Below, one piece after another: positions 37,794 to 47,143 of a DNA stretch of 64,000 bases; position 1 is the first letter of the stretch, and each line of letters begins with the position of its first letter. The notes below the pieces were generated by a model, which searched no databases, was not told where the DNA came from, and saw only the letters and a program-made list of their open reading frames with translations. The translations under genes were made by a program, and so were the position numbers. This stretch comes from Diospyros lotus (taxonomy: Eukaryota > Streptophyta > Magnoliopsida > Ericales > Ebenaceae), in NCBI RefSeq assembly GCF_014633365.1, contig NW_026267104.1, positions 2,108,001 through 2,172,000 of the forward strand, given 5' to 3'.

Positions 37794-38171
37794 ATGAATT
37801 CCACTGCTACTGCCGACCTTCAGGCTCCGGATCCTGAAATTCCCCCGGCGGCAGGACCAGGGCCTCGTGCTGTTCATCGCTGGCTGGACTGGGCGAAGCT
37901 TACGATGACCTTCTGCTTGGGTGTAGCGGCCGAAATGGCCATCCAGACTCGCACCGAAGACCCTTGGAGCTTCCACTCGCTGTGCCTCTTGCCGATGCTT
38001 GCATTTTCCGCGGTCTTCGTCTCCACCAACATCGCGCATAAGCACCCCAACGCCTCCCGGGTGCTCGAGAGCATTGCCACGCTCTTTGGCATTACGGGCT
38101 TCTTCTTAGCCACTACAGTGGCTCTCCCACTCGCTCTGAAGCTCGTCAGTTGGCTCATTTTACGCTCTTAA
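37794..38171 (+). CDS. Small hydrophobic protein of unknown function, 125 aa (copy b)
   Basis: Open frame of 125 residues from an ATG at 37794. The N-terminus is Pro/Ala-rich and soluble (residues 1-30). Hydrophobic segments lie at about 36-50, 61-80 (LCLLPMLAFSAVFVSTNI) and 97-122 (LFGITGFFLATTVALPLALK, then LVSWLIL), so it is probably an integral membrane protein with two or three spans. The coding DNA is GC-rich in an AT-rich region. A homologous fragment at 21794-22081 supports it as a former or present gene. Relative to that copy the last residues are frameshifted (TCATTTTACGC versus TCATCTACGC), about 30 C-terminal residues are lost, and roughly 120 bp beyond the stop are deleted. I do not recognise the family. 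No splice sites are needed. A foldback repeat lies immediately upstream. It may be a recent pseudogene. Confidence 0.5.
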   Translation: MNSTATADLQAPDPEIPPAAGPGPRAVHRWLDWAKLTMTFCLGVAAEMAIQTRTEDPWSFHSLCLLPMLAFSAVFVSTNIAHKHPNASRVLESIATLFGITGFFLATTVALPLALKLVSWLILRS

Positions 38172-39529
38172 TTTTCCCTCCGTCATCCTTGTCTGCTTTG
38201 TTTTGTAAAATGGTTTACTGCATCCTTTTGGTCTCCTCCGTTTCCACTGCTCTGTTCGTGTGTGTCAATAATGGTTGGATGACTACTTTGATGGGGTTTA
38301 TTGTGTTACTTTTTGTTTAAGAACTCATTTGAAGTGAATAAAATTTATGAATTTAATGAAGTTTTAAGAACTTATGTGTGTACTCCATTGACAGTTGGAC
38401 AGTTTTTCTTGATTCACAAGTTGTTATTGAGAGGTTAATGATTCACAGTTTTTACCATCAAGTTAATGATTCTCAATATTTTATAAAATTTATGTCTTTG
38501 ATTCACAAATTGTCTGGCATGTTTATTGACAGGTTGTGTAATTGATTTAGGTTCGGCTCCAATTTTTTGCAATTCATAATCTCTAGGCTGACCCAGTGCA
38601 ACATTTTTTTTAAACATTTTAAGTTTTTTTTTTTAAATTTTTAGATTTTTTAATGAAATATAGGTTTTTCTAAATAAATATGTCTTTTTTATAAAAATTT
38701 TAGAATTTTTTTATAAAAATTTTAGAATTTTTTTATAAAAATTTTAGAATTTTTTTTATAAAAGTTAGGTATTTTTATGAAATTTTTAGGTCTTTTTATG
38801 AAATTTAAATATTTTTTAAATATTTTTAGGTCTTTTTTATAAAATTTTAAGATAATTCTCAAATCTTTTTATGAAATTTATGTCTTTTTATATCAAATTT
38901 AGTCTTATTTTCATATCAGGGATTTAATGTTAAAAAATTTTAATTGTTTATGGATCAAACATTATATTTTTGTATTAATGCCAAAATACTATTGCCCTTT
39001 GCGAATTCTCTTATAGTTATTATCTTATTAATTGATGACTAATTAGAAAAAAATATCAAATAAACTCCCAAGTTAATGCTTCCAATAAATACTTCCTAAT
39101 TGGACAACGGAGCCGACTTTTCTGCTTCTGTTCACACGGAAGGATGATTTAATAAAATGAAATAATTTACATATGTATATGAAGAAAGAGATAATAACTA
39201 ATCTTTAAACATGATCTTTTATTTTTCCTAATTTTTTTCTTATACTCACGACACGGTAATTAAACCTGGGTTGTTATATTTATATATTTTTGTTTTTGTA
39301 CTTTTAATTTTTTTTAGTGTGATGATTCAAATTTTTTGTTATTTCAATTATATCCCTACACTTGTATTTTTTAGTTAATTTAACACATATTTTTATATAT
39401 TAAAAAAATTAAATAAAATAATAAAGTATTTATCACTTAGTTAAATTAATTAAAAAATACAAGTTTATAAGTATAATCGAAATAATAAAAAAATTAAGTT
39501 ATATTGAAAAAAATCAAGGTATAAAGGGT
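38172..39529. repeat. 3' flank of small membrane-protein gene, copy b, plus spacer
   Basis: Same order as 22082-23300: TGGTTTACTGCATCCTTTTG (about 38210), GTTGATTCACAG-type text, then an AT-rich stretch. It includes a threefold 23 bp tandem repeat (TTTTATAAAAATTTTAGAAT core, about 38687-38760). From about 39100 the spacer module (GGAGCCGACTTTTCTGCTTC) and a truncated foldback repeat (about 39245-39525) follow. Confidence 0.6.
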
Positions 39530-39689
39530 AAATTATTCTAAAATTTGCCTCATCATTCTAAATCACATTTACTTGGCACGACCATCGCAGCATCATGAGG
39601 CCCTGTCAATTGTTTGATATCTGATGTGGGGTAAGGATCTTTCATACAAGGATGCTCTGAATTATGCTTTCACCCTACTTCTTTAGCAG

Positions 39690-39831
39690 GTCCCTGGGAA
39701 CTTAAATTTGCCTGTGGCGGTTGATAATGCGGAAAACTTGAACTTGCCTAACATTGCTGATGGAAACATGGAAGACAAAGAGAGAATGAATGAGCCGAAC
39801 ACTAGCAACGAGGTCTGTGATAGCATCCCCT
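39690..39831 (+). pseudogene. Kelch exon 10 duplicate (copy 4), internally deleted
   Basis: Follows TTTAGCAG. Matches parent through ...NEPNTSNEV and then deletes the VHEVNTSSAAK segment, joining directly to TGTGATAGCATCCCCTGA, which ends the frame. Confidence 0.8.
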
Positions 39832-40132
39832 GAATCTAGGTAAAAACAGAATAAATATCATTTCCTTTTGTGGCACACATCCCTCTCCTTGTGCATGTAC
39901 ATGCTGCTAGTACTTGCTCGCCATACATATTATAATCTGGAAACTAATCGGTACAATCTGTAACTTGTCTCCTGGATTTTAATATAAAGGTCTGCTGTGT
40001 GTTTAAACTTCCAGGTGAGATGAAGTAGTTTTCTTCTGGCAGCCAAAAAGGAAAATGTAGTTTGGATTCTTGAGCTGTCAGAAAATGATTTAGGGTGTGA
40101 ATGTGGTAATTTGATGTGTAACATGTTTGTAG

Positions 40133-40221
40133 GTACTGTGATTATCAATGGAATCAAAAGCACAGATGGACCTTGCATATCTGGGGATTGCAGATTTATA
40201 AAGAAAATAAACAAAAATTAA
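40133..40221 (+). pseudogene. Kelch terminal exon duplicate (copy 4), frame intact
   Basis: Preceded by TTTGTAG. Open for 28 codons to TAA with a W-to-C change and a basic-tail substitution relative to 8091-8179. Confidence 0.6.
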
Positions 40222-41225
40222 GCAATAACAAAAGTGGAGAAGTTGCAGAATAGTGGGGTTTTCTTGAATATCACAAGAGAAACTAAGGCTGTTATTCTGA
40301 TGATGGATTGGATCATATCACTTCACACTGTTTCTGGATTCCTTTCTGGTAAAGTTTAGATGGTTTATGATTTGCATGAACATATATATTTTTTACTCGT
40401 TTGCTTCTTTTAATTTTATCCTAAATCTGCTGTTATACAAGAAAAGATGAATGAGAATGGTGTTATTCTTAAAAGGGTTGAACTGGATCCTACTGAAAAA
40501 ATAATGCATGAAACATAATTGAGACAGTTGGATAAAGGCTTTAAAAGGGGAAAGGATGGAATGGAAGCAAGGTTCTAGCAAAATATTAATTATAGGTGCC
40601 GCTTATAAAAATATAAGACCATATATAAATGGAAATGAGTGGTGAACTAGAATTCATGTAATGGTGGGATAATAACTTTGTATGTTGTTTGCTTCTCTGA
40701 ATCCTCCCCTTACATTGGTTTTTTTTTTTTTTGTGACAGCTGAAGTAGTTTGAAGCATTCTGATCTGATAGCATCTTCTTTGAGGTGAATTCGAGGAATC
40801 CATAAAGAACAAGAGACTATATTGTAAATTGGTGGTGGGTACAGTTGACAGGTGATATTACAGGGATCGATTGATTTCTTCCTCCAATCCTTTCCTTTGG
40901 CGGAATATTGGCATCTGACTGATCATGCTTCAACTTCCATTTCTTGAGTATGGGGTTTTAATCCATTAATTGTACTCTTTTTAATTGTATCAGCATGTAT
41001 GTAGTTACATACATAAACATATATATATATAATGAATTCAGCAACTTATACCAACATATATATAATAAAGCTGTTGTACCCTCAATAATCAGAAAGAAAA
41101 GAAAGGAAGCATGACGAGAGAGAAAAAAGCTTTGAAAGAAAGTTTCGGAAAGAAAGCTTTGGAACGTATGTAACATCTCGTTCGAGCGATAGGAAGGACT
41201 GGAACAACTTATCCTGATGGGCCTA

Positions 41226-41294
41226 CACGAACTTCCCAGGGAGGTCACCCATCCCTGGATTACCCCAGGTTAAACACGCTTAATTTGGGAGTTC
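41226..41294 (-). promoter_or_regulatory. 5S rRNA-like pol III promoter region in the Cassandra 3' LTR
   Basis: On the minus strand it reads GAACTCCCAAATTAAGCGTG and later GGATGGGTGACCTCCCTGGG, matching the internal control region of plant 5S rRNA (A box AGTTAAGCGTGC and C box GATGGGTGACC). The middle is diverged, so this is the known 5S-derived segment of Cassandra and not a 5S gene. Confidence 0.85.
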
Positions 41295-41663
41295 TTTGCC
41301 AACATTCAGCCTAAAAGGTATCCAGCCAGTGTTGTTTCCTTTCTTACACTATCCTCGATATATACTAACTTCTCTAGGCTTTCGGATTATTACATTCTCC
41401 CCCCCTTAAGCACATGACGTCCCCATCATGCGACTTTACAACCGGTCCCAAATCTCTCCCCCCTTGCATGGCCGATGTGGGATTCGCCTAAGGTGTCTAC
41501 ACGCACCCCCCATAGGGGCCTCACGCCCCCCTCGGGACTCAGCCTCCTCGCTGAGGTTTGCCCCACCACCGCGCTCAGAGGCTCGGGGGTCGGCTCTAAT
41601 ACCATTTGTAACATCCCGTTCGTGCAATAGGAAGGACCGGAACAACTTACCCTGATGGGCCTA

Positions 41664-41732
41664 CACGAACTTTCCAAGGGGGTCACTCATCCCTGGATTA
41701 CCCCAGGTTAAGCACGCTTAACTTGGGAGTTC
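41664..41732 (-). promoter_or_regulatory. 5S rRNA-like pol III promoter region in the Cassandra 5' LTR
   Basis: The same segment in the other LTR. Here the A-box part is closer to 5S (GTTAAGCGTGCTTAACC), while the C-box part has one change (GGATGAGTGACC). Confidence 0.85.
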
Positions 41733-42575
41733 TTTGCCAACATTCAGCCCAAAAGGTATCCAGCTGGTGTTGTTTCCTTTCTTACACTATCCTCGATATA
41801 TACTAACTTCTCTGGGCTCTCGGGGTATTACAACGTACCCTCGGAAGGAAGCTTGGGAAGCTCCCTTGCGCGAGGCAACCAGCCTCCTTTGGAAGGATGA
41901 TACGGGAACCTCCTTCGGAATGAGCCTTCCAACTCACAACCTCCCACGAGCAAAAGCCTCTTTCAGAAATAGGCTTTGAAAGGAAATTTCTCAAGGGACA
42001 CGTGTCTCCTACGACCATCCTCGAGACTCAAGTCCTATAAAAGCCCAGCTACAGTTCTCAAAAGGAGATCCAGACATCGATATACCACTTCCACTTTCGT
42101 TCCAAAATTTAATCTACTTTCATTTTCCTAATATTATTTTTCTTCCATTATTGACTTAAGCGTAAGAGGGTCTTCGCGGGAAAAAAACCCCATGAGCCTT
42201 TTAACTTTTGTTTGTTGTTCACAGTTTCTTCGGAAGCATTGCACTTGTCCCTTTGGAAGGCCTGCTTGTAAGAAAAGATAATACCCTTTGGAAGACTTGT
42301 CTAGTTCCTTCGGAGAGAACTCTCTGGAGCATGATAAGTTCCCTCGAAAGGAACCCTGCGGAAGCACTCCAAATTGCAAGACTCTTATCCGTCTGAAAAT
42401 GTCTCCACTCATGCAAAAGCACCATCGGGAGGCCCCTTCGGAAGGCCCCTTCAAAAGCATTCTTTCGGAAGCTTACCTTAATCCAATGACCAAGCTTCGA
42501 TCGTATCTCAAGACTATCGGCATCCACAGGCACCTCACTCCAAAAAAATTTAATTATTGTATTTTGACAACAACA

Positions 42576-44146
42576 AAAGTAAAATAGAAAAAGGAAATAA
42601 AATTAGTTAGATGAACAAGAAGAAGGGGATTCAACTAAATTCTTGCAACGGAAAACGAGATAGGAGAAATAAAGGCTGTTGAGACGCGAAAAGCTATTCA
42701 AGTCAACGTTAGAGATGAAGATAGGGCAATTGACGTAGTGTGAATATCAAAAGATCAACAATGAGGCAGAGCAAAAGTCGAGAGAGCATATCTGAAATAT
42801 ATGTGGAGCATTATTGTCACCGTCTCTTTGAAGCACTGTCCACTACTGCCACCCACAGTTGCGCACCTTCCTCCTTCTCTACCACTACTCATCGTTGTTG
42901 CACACCCCTTACCTTTTTGCAACCACGACCTTATAGCCTTCTTTTTATGGTTATTTTTTGGCAAGCCTGAGCCTGCGCATGTCGAGCTTGAGCCTAGAAA
43001 CTAGCTTGCTAAGATGAGTTTGGACTCAACAAAGTTTGGCTTAGCTCAATTCCATTACAACCCTACCTTCAGCCTAGCATATTCCACCCTACTTTAAAAC
43101 TCACGGTTCACCTTATCTCAGCCCAAAGTGTTCGAACAAGTGAGTCGCATGCTGAACCCCAAGGCCCTGGCCCCTTGGCAAACTTTAACTCACAACCTTA
43201 GGGTAATCCAAACTCCCAAACCGAGATAGTGGACCATTTGCGCTACCTCAAATGTTCAAAAACCAATGTTCTTCATATAAAGTAAAAGAAAATATGTATA
43301 ATCTACATGTATTATTGTTTGAAAATATTAGGTTTAGTACATGTGGAGATCGCTCAACAATTAAAAAATATGGCATTTGGCTTCCGAAGTACAAAATGTC
43401 AATATTTAGTATCTAAATTATTAAAAAATATTTTTTAAGTTCTTGTCGTGACAACTCGTTAGCTAGTGCACACACGCCTAGTTCCATGAGTGAACACCGC
43501 GTCACTAAGCGCATGCATTCAACGTGTCTCCCCCATACACGTCATTTGAGCTTTCTCTATTCAACGCACACACATCTTCCCTAATTCATCCTTGTATGCT
43601 TTGTTTCATAAAAGGGTTTACTGTATCTTTTGGTCTCTTCTGTTTCCACTACTCTGATTCTGCGAGAATGGCTTGCCTATTCTGCTACTTCGTCCGTGTG
43701 TGTTAATTATGGTCAGATGACTACTTTAATGAATTTTATTGTCTCATTTCTTGTTTAAAATTTCATTTGACAGTCTATGAATAAAATAAATTTATGAATT
43801 CAATGAAATTTTTGTTGATTCACAAGTTGTGTACTCCATTGACAACTTGACAATTTTTATTGACAAGTTAATGATTCACAGTTTTTATTTTCAAGTTAAT
43901 GATTCACAATATTTTGTGAAATTTTTTTTTTTATTCAAAAATTGTCTAGCATGTTGATTCACAGGTTGTGGGGGTACTGGATTTTGTTTTTGTTTTTTTT
44001 TTTTTTTTGGGGGGGGGGGTACTCGATTCAGGTTCAGCTACAATTTTTGACTTATCTGGCATGTTGATTCACAATATTTTATGATTTTTTTAATATTATT
44101 GCTCTCTAGAATTCTTATAGTTATTATCTTATTAAGTGATTAGAAA
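42576..44146. repeat. Amplified kelch-tail block, copy 4, second part
   Basis: Continues the block after the solo LTR: AAAATAGAAAAAGG then CAACAATGAGGCAGAGC, the AGCTTGAGCCTAGAAACTAG region (about 42986), the GGGTTTACTGTATCTTTTGG motif (about 43614), GTTGATTCACA text and a T/G homopolymer run (about 43991-44020). It ends at the copia insertion point in the TAATTAGAAA motif. No gene. Confidence 0.65.
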
Positions 44147-44562
44147 TGTGATAATTGTGACTCAAAATCCTTGTTTATCTGTGATTGAGGTTCCTAATTT
44201 GACTGAGACTATGACTTCAAATTTGACTGTGATTATGATATTGTCAAATCTAATTTTATCTGAGATTTATCACATCTGGAGGAATATCCTCATGCATCAT
44301 ATTTTGATTAGGATATAGTTTTATGTATTCATCCATAGATGATTTTAAGTCTATAAATAGGTGTCTAGGTCACATTAAATTAGATCATTAGATCATCACA
44401 GAGTGTATATCAATATCACTTTTGTATTACCATTTTTGGTTAGTGATATTTTGTTCTTTCTGCCCGTGATTTTTTTCGATTTGGGTTTTTCACGTTAAAT
44501 TATATGTTCGTGTTTGGTTGATCAGTTTGATCATGGTTTGTATTCGATCCTATTTCATAACA
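44147..44562 (+). repeat. 5' LTR of the copia element (416 bp)
   Basis: Starts TGTGATAATTGTGAC and ends TTTCATAACA. Contains CTATAAATAGGTG (TATA region, about 44353) and the GGTTTTTCACGTTAAAT motif frequent in copia LTRs. The following bases AACTAGTATC are the start of the mutated tRNA-iMet PBS. Confidence 0.8.
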
Positions 44563-44572
44563 AACTAGTATC

Positions 44573-45722
44573 TGATGTTTTGCATTTGATATAATTTTGA
44601 TGATGAAAAACAATTGTATTTTGATGATGAAATAAAGTTATGAGATTTCAATGTTAAAGAATTTTATGATTCAAAATATTCTTTTTTATGTTATCATTTA
44701 TCGTTTCAGTTTTTATAAAAAGAATAGTCGACTATGTGGTTTAGTGCTGTTGACTATGTCTAAAAATAGTCGATTATGCTGGTTTGATCTGTCGACTATT
44801 TAAGGCTTTTGTCGACTATTTTTGGATCTGTCGACTATCATGTAAATATAGTCGACTATGGCTTTTCATCTGTCGACCATTTTTGTTCATAAAATTCAAA
44901 ATCCTCTTCATATTTTTGCATTTGTCGACTATGTTAATGTGTCTGTCGACTATTGAAATTTTGTGTTATAAGATAGTCGACTATACATTCTTGTCTATCG
45001 ACTATGTCTTGTTTTACTTGTAAAAATAGTCGATTATACATTTTCTTCTGTCGACTATATCTTTTGCAGAAAGCTTCTAACGGCTAGTTTTTCAATCTCT
45101 AACGGTCACAAAACGGCTAGTTTCGGGCAAAGATTTTGGGAAGCCTATAAATACAACTCAAGGATGATTGAGGGAAGACTAATTGATGGAAATGAGTTGA
45201 TCTAGAAATTACAAATCATTTTAGTCAAACTTATAGTGTTCTGTGCTTTAATTTTCTCTCTTCAAGACTTTGATTTTAACTTGTATTATTTACTTCAAGC
45301 CTTGTATCATTTTCGAAAGATATTGTAACTAAGAGATTTATCTCTTAGATCATTTCTTTGTTATACTTCTTGTATTTCCTAGTTTGTATAACTAGAGGGC
45401 TTACTTGGTTTAAGTAGGAGGCTGTATTTCCTAGCTTGTGTAGTTAAAGGGCCTACTTGTGTAAGTAGGAGGTTTTAGTGAATTAGTTTAAAATCCTTAG
45501 TGGGAGCTAAGGTAGTAGATTATGCGTGGTTTAAGCCGAACCACTATAAATCCTTTGTGTCATTTATTCTTCTTGCTTTACATTTGTCATTTCATATGTT
45601 CTATGTTTTAACTCACTAAAACCTCAATTGGGTCAAAAAGTTTTCAAGTTCTATCAAGATTTTTTAAAATATCAAATTCACACCCCCTCTTGGTGTGTGC
45701 CATAGCACCTCCCGTTCCAACA
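44573..45722 (+). mobile_element. Solo LTR (copia-like), 1150 bp, inserted in the copia PBS
   Basis: Begins TGATGTTTTGC and ends CCCGTTCCAACA. Perfect target duplication GTATC at 44568-44572 and 45723-45727. It splits the primer binding site of the host copia element. The interior has an ATTTTGATGATGA motif at its start and ACACCCCCTCTTGGTGTG near its end, typical of SIRE/Tork-like copia LTRs, plus a long array of GTCGACTAT motifs (44725-45060). No internal domain, so it is a solo LTR. Confidence 0.85.
44725..45062 (+). repeat. Dispersed palindrome array, ATAGTCGACTAT / CTGTCGACTATT
   Basis: About 14 copies of a near-palindromic 9-12 bp core (GTCGACTAT) at roughly 15-35 bp spacing in 340 bp, several with one substitution (GTTGACTAT, GTCGATTAT, GTCGACCAT, ATCGACTAT). 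Alternating types read ATAGTCGACTAT and CTGTCGACTATT. Located in the LTR upstream of its GCCTATAAATACAAC promoter (about 45143). Confidence 0.9.
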
Positions 45723-45727
45723 GTATC

Positions 45728-46411
45728 AAAGCCGTCAAATCAAGCCATCAATGATTTGGCAGATCTCAGCCATTGATCTGCATTATCATTATCACTTTCA
45801 TCTTCTTCCTCAAACTGGGTCTCCAAGTTAACCAGTAGCAGCCGTCGCTGTCGCCAACACTTGCCGCCACCTCCGCCACCATCGATCGCCCCCACAACCA
45901 CCGATCATCGACTCCACCGCCATCGACCCCATAGCCATTTGCCCCCGTTATTTCTATTCATCTTCCTTTCTATCAAAGCTTTCGTCAGATCTTAAATCGC
46001 CTGTGATCATTGCTCTTATCTCCATTGTTCGATTGCTACCGTCACTATCAGATCGCCATCGCCCCCTCTGTCGTTCTGCCATTGCAACCGCAGTCGCTGC
46101 CACTGCATCTTACGCTCGTCGTCGCCCCATCGCTGACTGCTCGAAGCTTTTGCCTTCACTATCGACTAACCCTTCTGCAGACGACGGTCAATCGCTCGCC
46201 ACCGCCATTGAAGAAGTTCCAAAGCTTCAAGACCCAGATCTCTATTTGGGTTAGATTTGACCCCAACTACCCACTTGGCCAGATCCAGTAGATCTGCCAG
46301 TCTATTTTTAGATCTGATTTCCAGCCCAAACTTTGCCCAGATTTGGTATTTATGATCCGCTTTTAGTTGTGTTTATTATTAAAATTATTTGATATTATTT
46401 GGGATTATTTA
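45728..46411 (+). other. Copia 5' leader between PBS and gag
   Basis: Begins with the remaining half of the PBS (AAAGCC). C-rich leader with many CCGCCACC-like trinucleotides, giving low-complexity ORFs (for example 46003-46254) that I do not regard as genes. The gag frame starts at the ATG near 46412. Confidence 0.55.
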
Positions 46412-47143
46412 ATGGCTTCGTTTAAGTACAATATTCCTTTATTTGACCGGAATATCATATTTTCGTTATGGCAGGTTAAGATGCGTGCAATTTTAGCACA
46501 GATAGATTTAGACGATGCACTTTTGGGCTTCGAAAAAATGCCACAATCATGGAGCATTGAAGAAAAATAATGTAAGGATCATAAGACCTTGTTTCAGATA
46601 CATCTGCATTTATCGAATCAAATTTTGTGTGATGTTTTAAAAGAAAAAATTGTTGTCATTCTATGGTTGAAACTGAAACAGTTGTGTATGACAAAGAGTT
46701 TAACTAGTAAGTCACATCTGAAGCATATTATATTCTCATCGAATGGCTGAAGGTACGTCTATTGAGAGTCATTTAACAGTTTTTAAAGAAATTGTTTTTG
46801 ATTTGGAGGCTATGGAAATTAAGTATGATGATGAGAATTTGGCTCTTATTTTGTTATGTTCTCTACTGACCTCTTATTCAACTTTTAGAGATACTATACT
46901 CTATAATCAGGATACTCTCACCCTAGATGAAGTTTATGATACTTTATTTTCGAAAGAAAAAATTGATAAACTATTATTGGGGACTTTTGAGAATCAGGGA
47001 GAGGGTCTATTGATTAGAAGGAGATATCATGATAGAAATTCTGGTGGTAGAGAGAAAAATAGATCCAAGTCTAGGAATAAAGAAAATGTTTGTAATTACT
47101 GTAAAAAGAAAGGACACATAAAGAATGAGTGTTATAAGTTACA
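46412..47143 (+). pseudogene. Copia gag relic with CCHC zinc knuckle
   Basis: Reads MASFKYNIPLFDRNIIFSLW at the start, a copia gag (UBN2-like) N-terminus, with a stop at 46568. A second frame from 46743 reads GTSIESHLTVFKEIVFDLEA through to the knuckle CNYCKKKGHIKNEC (47090-47131). The gypsy solo LTR interrupts right after KNECYKL. Several frame breaks lie between. Confidence 0.8.

Larger units (their letters stand above)
39530..41071. repeat. Amplified kelch-tail block, copy 4, first part
   Basis: Collinear with parent 7475 to about 9030, ending at the target site of a solo LTR. Contains the copy of exon 10 (39690) and of the terminal exon (40133). The block resumes at 42576. Confidence 0.75.
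41169..41832 (-). mobile_element. Cassandra TRIM retrotransposon, complete, with 5S-derived LTRs
   Basis: 664 bp non-autonomous element on the minus strand. Two LTRs of 226 bp (41169-41394 and 41607-41832) start TGTAACAT and end TATTACA/ATTACA. Perfect 5 bp target duplication ACGTA (41164-41168 and 41833-41837). On minus, the PBS TGGTATTAGAGCCGA lies inside the 5' LTR (41607), and a G-rich polypurine tract abuts the 3' LTR. Each LTR contains a 5S rRNA-like segment. The internal domain is about 212 bp and non-coding, as expected for Cassandra, which depends on other elements' proteins. Confidence 0.92.
41072..42575 (+). mobile_element. Solo LTR of a Ty3/gypsy (Tat-like) element, hosting a Cassandra TRIM
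   Basis: Begins TGTTGTACCC and ends GACAACAACA, a perfect 6 bp terminal inverted repeat. Flanks are AAAGC (41067-41071) and AAAGT (42576-42580), one transition apart, consistent with a 5 bp target duplication. Internal landmarks: a TATA box (CTATAAAAGC about 42036) and GACTTAAGCGTAAGAGGGTC followed by a GGGAAAAAAACCCC run, typical of Tat-lineage LTRs. CTTCGGAAG-type motifs recur throughout. Without the TRIM the LTR is about 835 bp. No internal domain remains, so LTR-LTR recombination removed it. Confidence 0.7.

Noticed and set aside
41226..41294. 5S rRNA gene on the minus strand
   Set aside because: Only the internal control region resembles 5S. The middle is diverged and the 5' part is missing, and it sits twice in paired LTRs with PBS, polypurine tract and target duplication, which is Cassandra.
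42134..42587. ORFs of about 100 codons on both strands
   Set aside because: They lie in the Tat-type solo LTR and no domain is recognisable.
44725..45062. CRISPR-like repeat array
   Set aside because: Plant nuclear LTR context; cores are 9-12 bp palindromes with irregular, similar spacers and no Cas genes.
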